Of a stretch of 64,000 nt of DNA, positions 63,965 to 64,000 are shown piece after piece (positions within the stretch are counted from its first letter, which is position 1; each line of letters begins with the position of its first letter). Origin of the DNA: Marinobacter maritimus (GTDB taxonomy: Bacteria; Pseudomonadota; Gammaproteobacteria; Pseudomonadales; Oleiphilaceae); assembly GCF_007671675.1 (NCBI RefSeq), contig NZ_VCGW01000002.1, positions 496,001 to 560,000 on the forward strand. Direction: 5' to 3'. A model generated the notes under the pieces. It was given only the letters and a program-made list of their open reading frames with translations, did no database searches and was not told where the DNA came from. The translations under genes were made by a program, and so were the position numbers.

Positions 63965-64000
63965 GCTTCGTTCCTGAAAGCGACTGAACTACGAGTCTGG

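Overview
The window looks like a chromosome segment of a marine gammaproteobacterium close to Marinobacter. The evidence is the Pseudomonas-like order amgK-murU / lptD-surA-pdxA-rsmA-apaH, the dusB-fis-purH-purD block, a long-form isocitrate lyase, a TRAP transporter and moderately high GC. This is a judgement from remembered gene order and protein families; no search was run. I see no rRNA, tRNA, CRISPR array, insertion sequence or prophage. Both edges cut through ordinary chromosome; the left edge truncates a J-domain gene.

Layout. 1-2.4 kb (-): peptidoglycan recycling (amgK, murU) and a DjlA-like co-chaperone. 2.7-9.6 kb (+): outer-membrane biogenesis and housekeeping (lptD, surA, pdxA, rsmA, apaH, a DUF423 membrane protein); apaG is missing from its usual place. 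9.6-11.3 kb: thiS, thiG, slmA. 11.3-11.7 kb: two copies of a structured palindromic element. 11.7-17.5 kb (-): an inositol-monophosphatase-family protein, an aminotransferase, a PstS-OmpA fusion, a DUF3301 protein and an Aer-like chemoreceptor. 17.8-20.6 kb: PAS-GGDEF-EAL protein and an AraC regulator. 20.7-24.9 kb (-): RND efflux pump. 25.1-28.5 kb: a membrane J-protein, a secretin-N-like protein, a DAHP synthase behind an aromatic-rich leader peptide, and a LysE exporter. 28.7-33.3 kb: a lipoamide-dehydrogenase-like flavoprotein, Dps, and a cyclopropane-fatty-acid synthase paired with a reductase-like flavoprotein. 33.5-36.5 kb (-): TRAP transporter. 36.7-40.7 kb: acyltransferase, GH84 glycosidase, SIMPL protein and ChaN lipoprotein. 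40.8-44.5 kb (+): SulP transporter plus CASTOR/POLLUX-like channel. 44.7-46.3 kb: isocitrate lyase.

The most unusual locus is 46.5-51.8 kb. A secreted protein built of (Ser-Asp-Asn)n tracts and four copies of a DSFKIADSGN-type block is followed by two small secreted proteins flanking a periplasmic C39-type peptidase. On the other strand lie an outer-membrane beta-barrel protein and a VpsR-like atypical sigma-54-type regulator. The three non-enzymatic secreted proteins share a QN-x5-V-x-Q motif, and the last has a double-glycine-like motif that the peptidase could cut. A near-consensus sigma-54 promoter and an upstream perfect inverted repeat precede the first gene. The parts resemble the Pseudomonas Fap amyloid system (peptidase FapD, pore FapF) with a different fibre protein and a biofilm-type regulator. 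I infer a secreted, possibly amyloid-like matrix system.

52.1-64 kb holds transporters (SLC13, CPA2), an EgtB/SenA-type sulfoxide-synthase-like enzyme, a lipoprotein hydrolase, purD, purH, fis, dusB and a zinc-ribbon DUF3426 protein.
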